NCBI RefSeq assembly: GCF_014647415.1
Contig: NZ_BMPD01000007.1
Span: 22,183 to 86,182, forward strand
Origin: Haloarcula sebkhae
GTDB lineage: Archaea > Halobacteriota > Halobacteria > Halobacteriales > Haloarculaceae
Length of the DNA stretch: 64,000 nucleotides
Direction: 5' to 3'
Part shown: piece by piece, positions 63,591 through 64,000 of the stretch
How positions within the stretch are numbered: the stretch's first letter is position 1
How the letters are laid out: every line of letters begins with the position of its first letter
The notes under the pieces: model-generated
What the model was told of the DNA's origin: nothing
Databases searched by the model: none
What the model saw: only the letters and a program-made list of their open reading frames with translations
Made by a program: the position numbers and the translations under genes

Positions 63591-64000
63591 TCACCGCATC
63601 AAACGCCGACCGAGGACCGCTACTAAGAGGGCTATCAACACCGCCCCCACCATCGATTCAACGCCGGCGAGCAGTTTGGCGGTCGCGCCGGAGGGCTGTA
63701 TGTCTCCATAACCTAGCGTGGTGAACGTCACAACGCTAAAATACAGACTCAATAGAACTTCTCCCACGAAGTCTGGACTCCGGGGTATTTGACCAATCGG
63801 TTGCCAGGCATCGATTGTCGGTGCCCCAGCAGTAACTGTCAGCCCACCTACAATGGGGTAGACCAGACCGAATAAGAGAATGACCGCAAGCGAGGTGTAG
63901 ACAACACGCCAAGGACTCTCTCCGTATTTCATCGTCGCCCATGAGAGCCACTGGAAAGCGCAACGAGCCTTGTTACTAATAGTGCCTCGGAGACTCTCAC
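63591..64000 (-). CDS. potassium-channel protein, runs off the window
   Basis: The visible part has a first helix (VVYTSLAVILLFGLVYPIVG), the pore helix and selectivity filter FSVVTFTTLGYGDIQPSG (TLGYGD), and the second helix VESMVGAVLIALLVAVLGRR. The same frame is open upstream of the internal ATG to base 64000 (ISNKARCAFQWLSWATMKYG), so the real start lies outside. Haloarchaeal relatives often carry pentapeptide repeats before the channel domain. It ends RRLMR without a cytoplasmic RCK domain. Confidence 0.8.
   Translation of the reverse strand, partial: ESLRGTISNKARCAFQWLSWATMKYGESPWRVVYTSLAVILLFGLVYPIVGGLTVTAGAPTIDAWQPIGQIPRSPDFVGEVLLSLYFSVVTFTTLGYGDIQPSGATAKLLAGVESMVGAVLIALLVAVLGRRLMR

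Overview
The window is from a haloarchaeon, most probably a large plasmid or a plasmid-derived, IS-rich part of the genome. The proteins are strongly acidic. The gene content is haloarchaeal: an Orc1/Cdc6 replication initiator, a ParA partition pair, a PGF-CTERM S-layer glycoprotein, a salactin-type actin, many tiny CxxC proteins, and insertion sequences of haloarchaeal IS6, ISH3, ISH8, IS1595 and IS200/IS605 types. Base composition is a mosaic. About 32.1-37.5 kb and 57-63.3 kb are GC-rich with intact, tightly packed genes; much of the rest is AT-richer and full of broken genes. No rRNA, convincing tRNA or CRISPR array was seen.

Layout. 0.5-1.5 kb: small membrane genes. 1.8-4.8 kb: a TetR regulator, then a graveyard of an ISH3 remnant, a dead TetR gene and nested IS6 elements. 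5.6-6.3 kb: a secreted Pro/Thr-repeat protein. 7.1-8.4 kb: an AT-rich stretch with six degenerate origin-box-like repeats beside a frameshifted SWIM zinc-finger gene. 8.4-14.2 kb: PadR, PRC-barrel and tiny zinc-ribbon genes among dead transposases. 15.1-20.05 kb: the replication and partition core, with orc1 and its own origin boxes, then parA and a small partner between centromere-like repeats. 20.7-25.7 kb: an IS6 element, a wrecked family B DNA polymerase, a second TetR gene and tnpB debris.

25.7-31.9 kb: cell-surface genes, including an operon of a COG1361 surface protein, an RND-type exporter and a universal stress protein. 32.1-35.4 kb: a six-gene operon whose last three genes include two CRISPR RAMP-type (Cas7-like and Cas5-like) proteins, with no cas10, nuclease, adaptation genes or array in the window. 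35.9-38.5 kb: nested dead transposases. 38.9-41.5 kb: the S-layer glycoprotein. 41.9-45 kb: a homing-endonuclease-repeat protein and a degraded IS200/IS605 element. 45-48.3 kb: a second COG1361 gene, here with a MacB-type ABC transporter. 48.5-49.9 kb: another dead tnpB. 50-54.3 kb: a salactin locus with a membrane protein and zinc-ribbon proteins. 54.4-56.8 kb: a dead transposase, a probable mcm remnant and a tiny zinc protein. 57-63.3 kb: a compact plasmid module with ArdC-like antirestriction metalloprotease, a tRNA-guanine-transglycosylase-like DUF6610 protein, a Mom-like acetyltransferase-fold gene broken by one stop codon, DUF6166, an HNH endonuclease and conserved unknowns. Most transcription units of this module begin with a similar GC hairpin leader. 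The window ends inside a potassium-channel gene.

How it works together. The orc1 and parA loci can replicate and segregate the molecule. The older origin-box cluster and the dead polB and mcm genes suggest earlier replicons fused and decayed. The 57-63 kb block looks like DNA-modification and antirestriction equipment for plasmid establishment, and the RAMP operon could be an interference or regulatory complex. All functional calls come from reading motifs and remembered family sequences; no database search was run.
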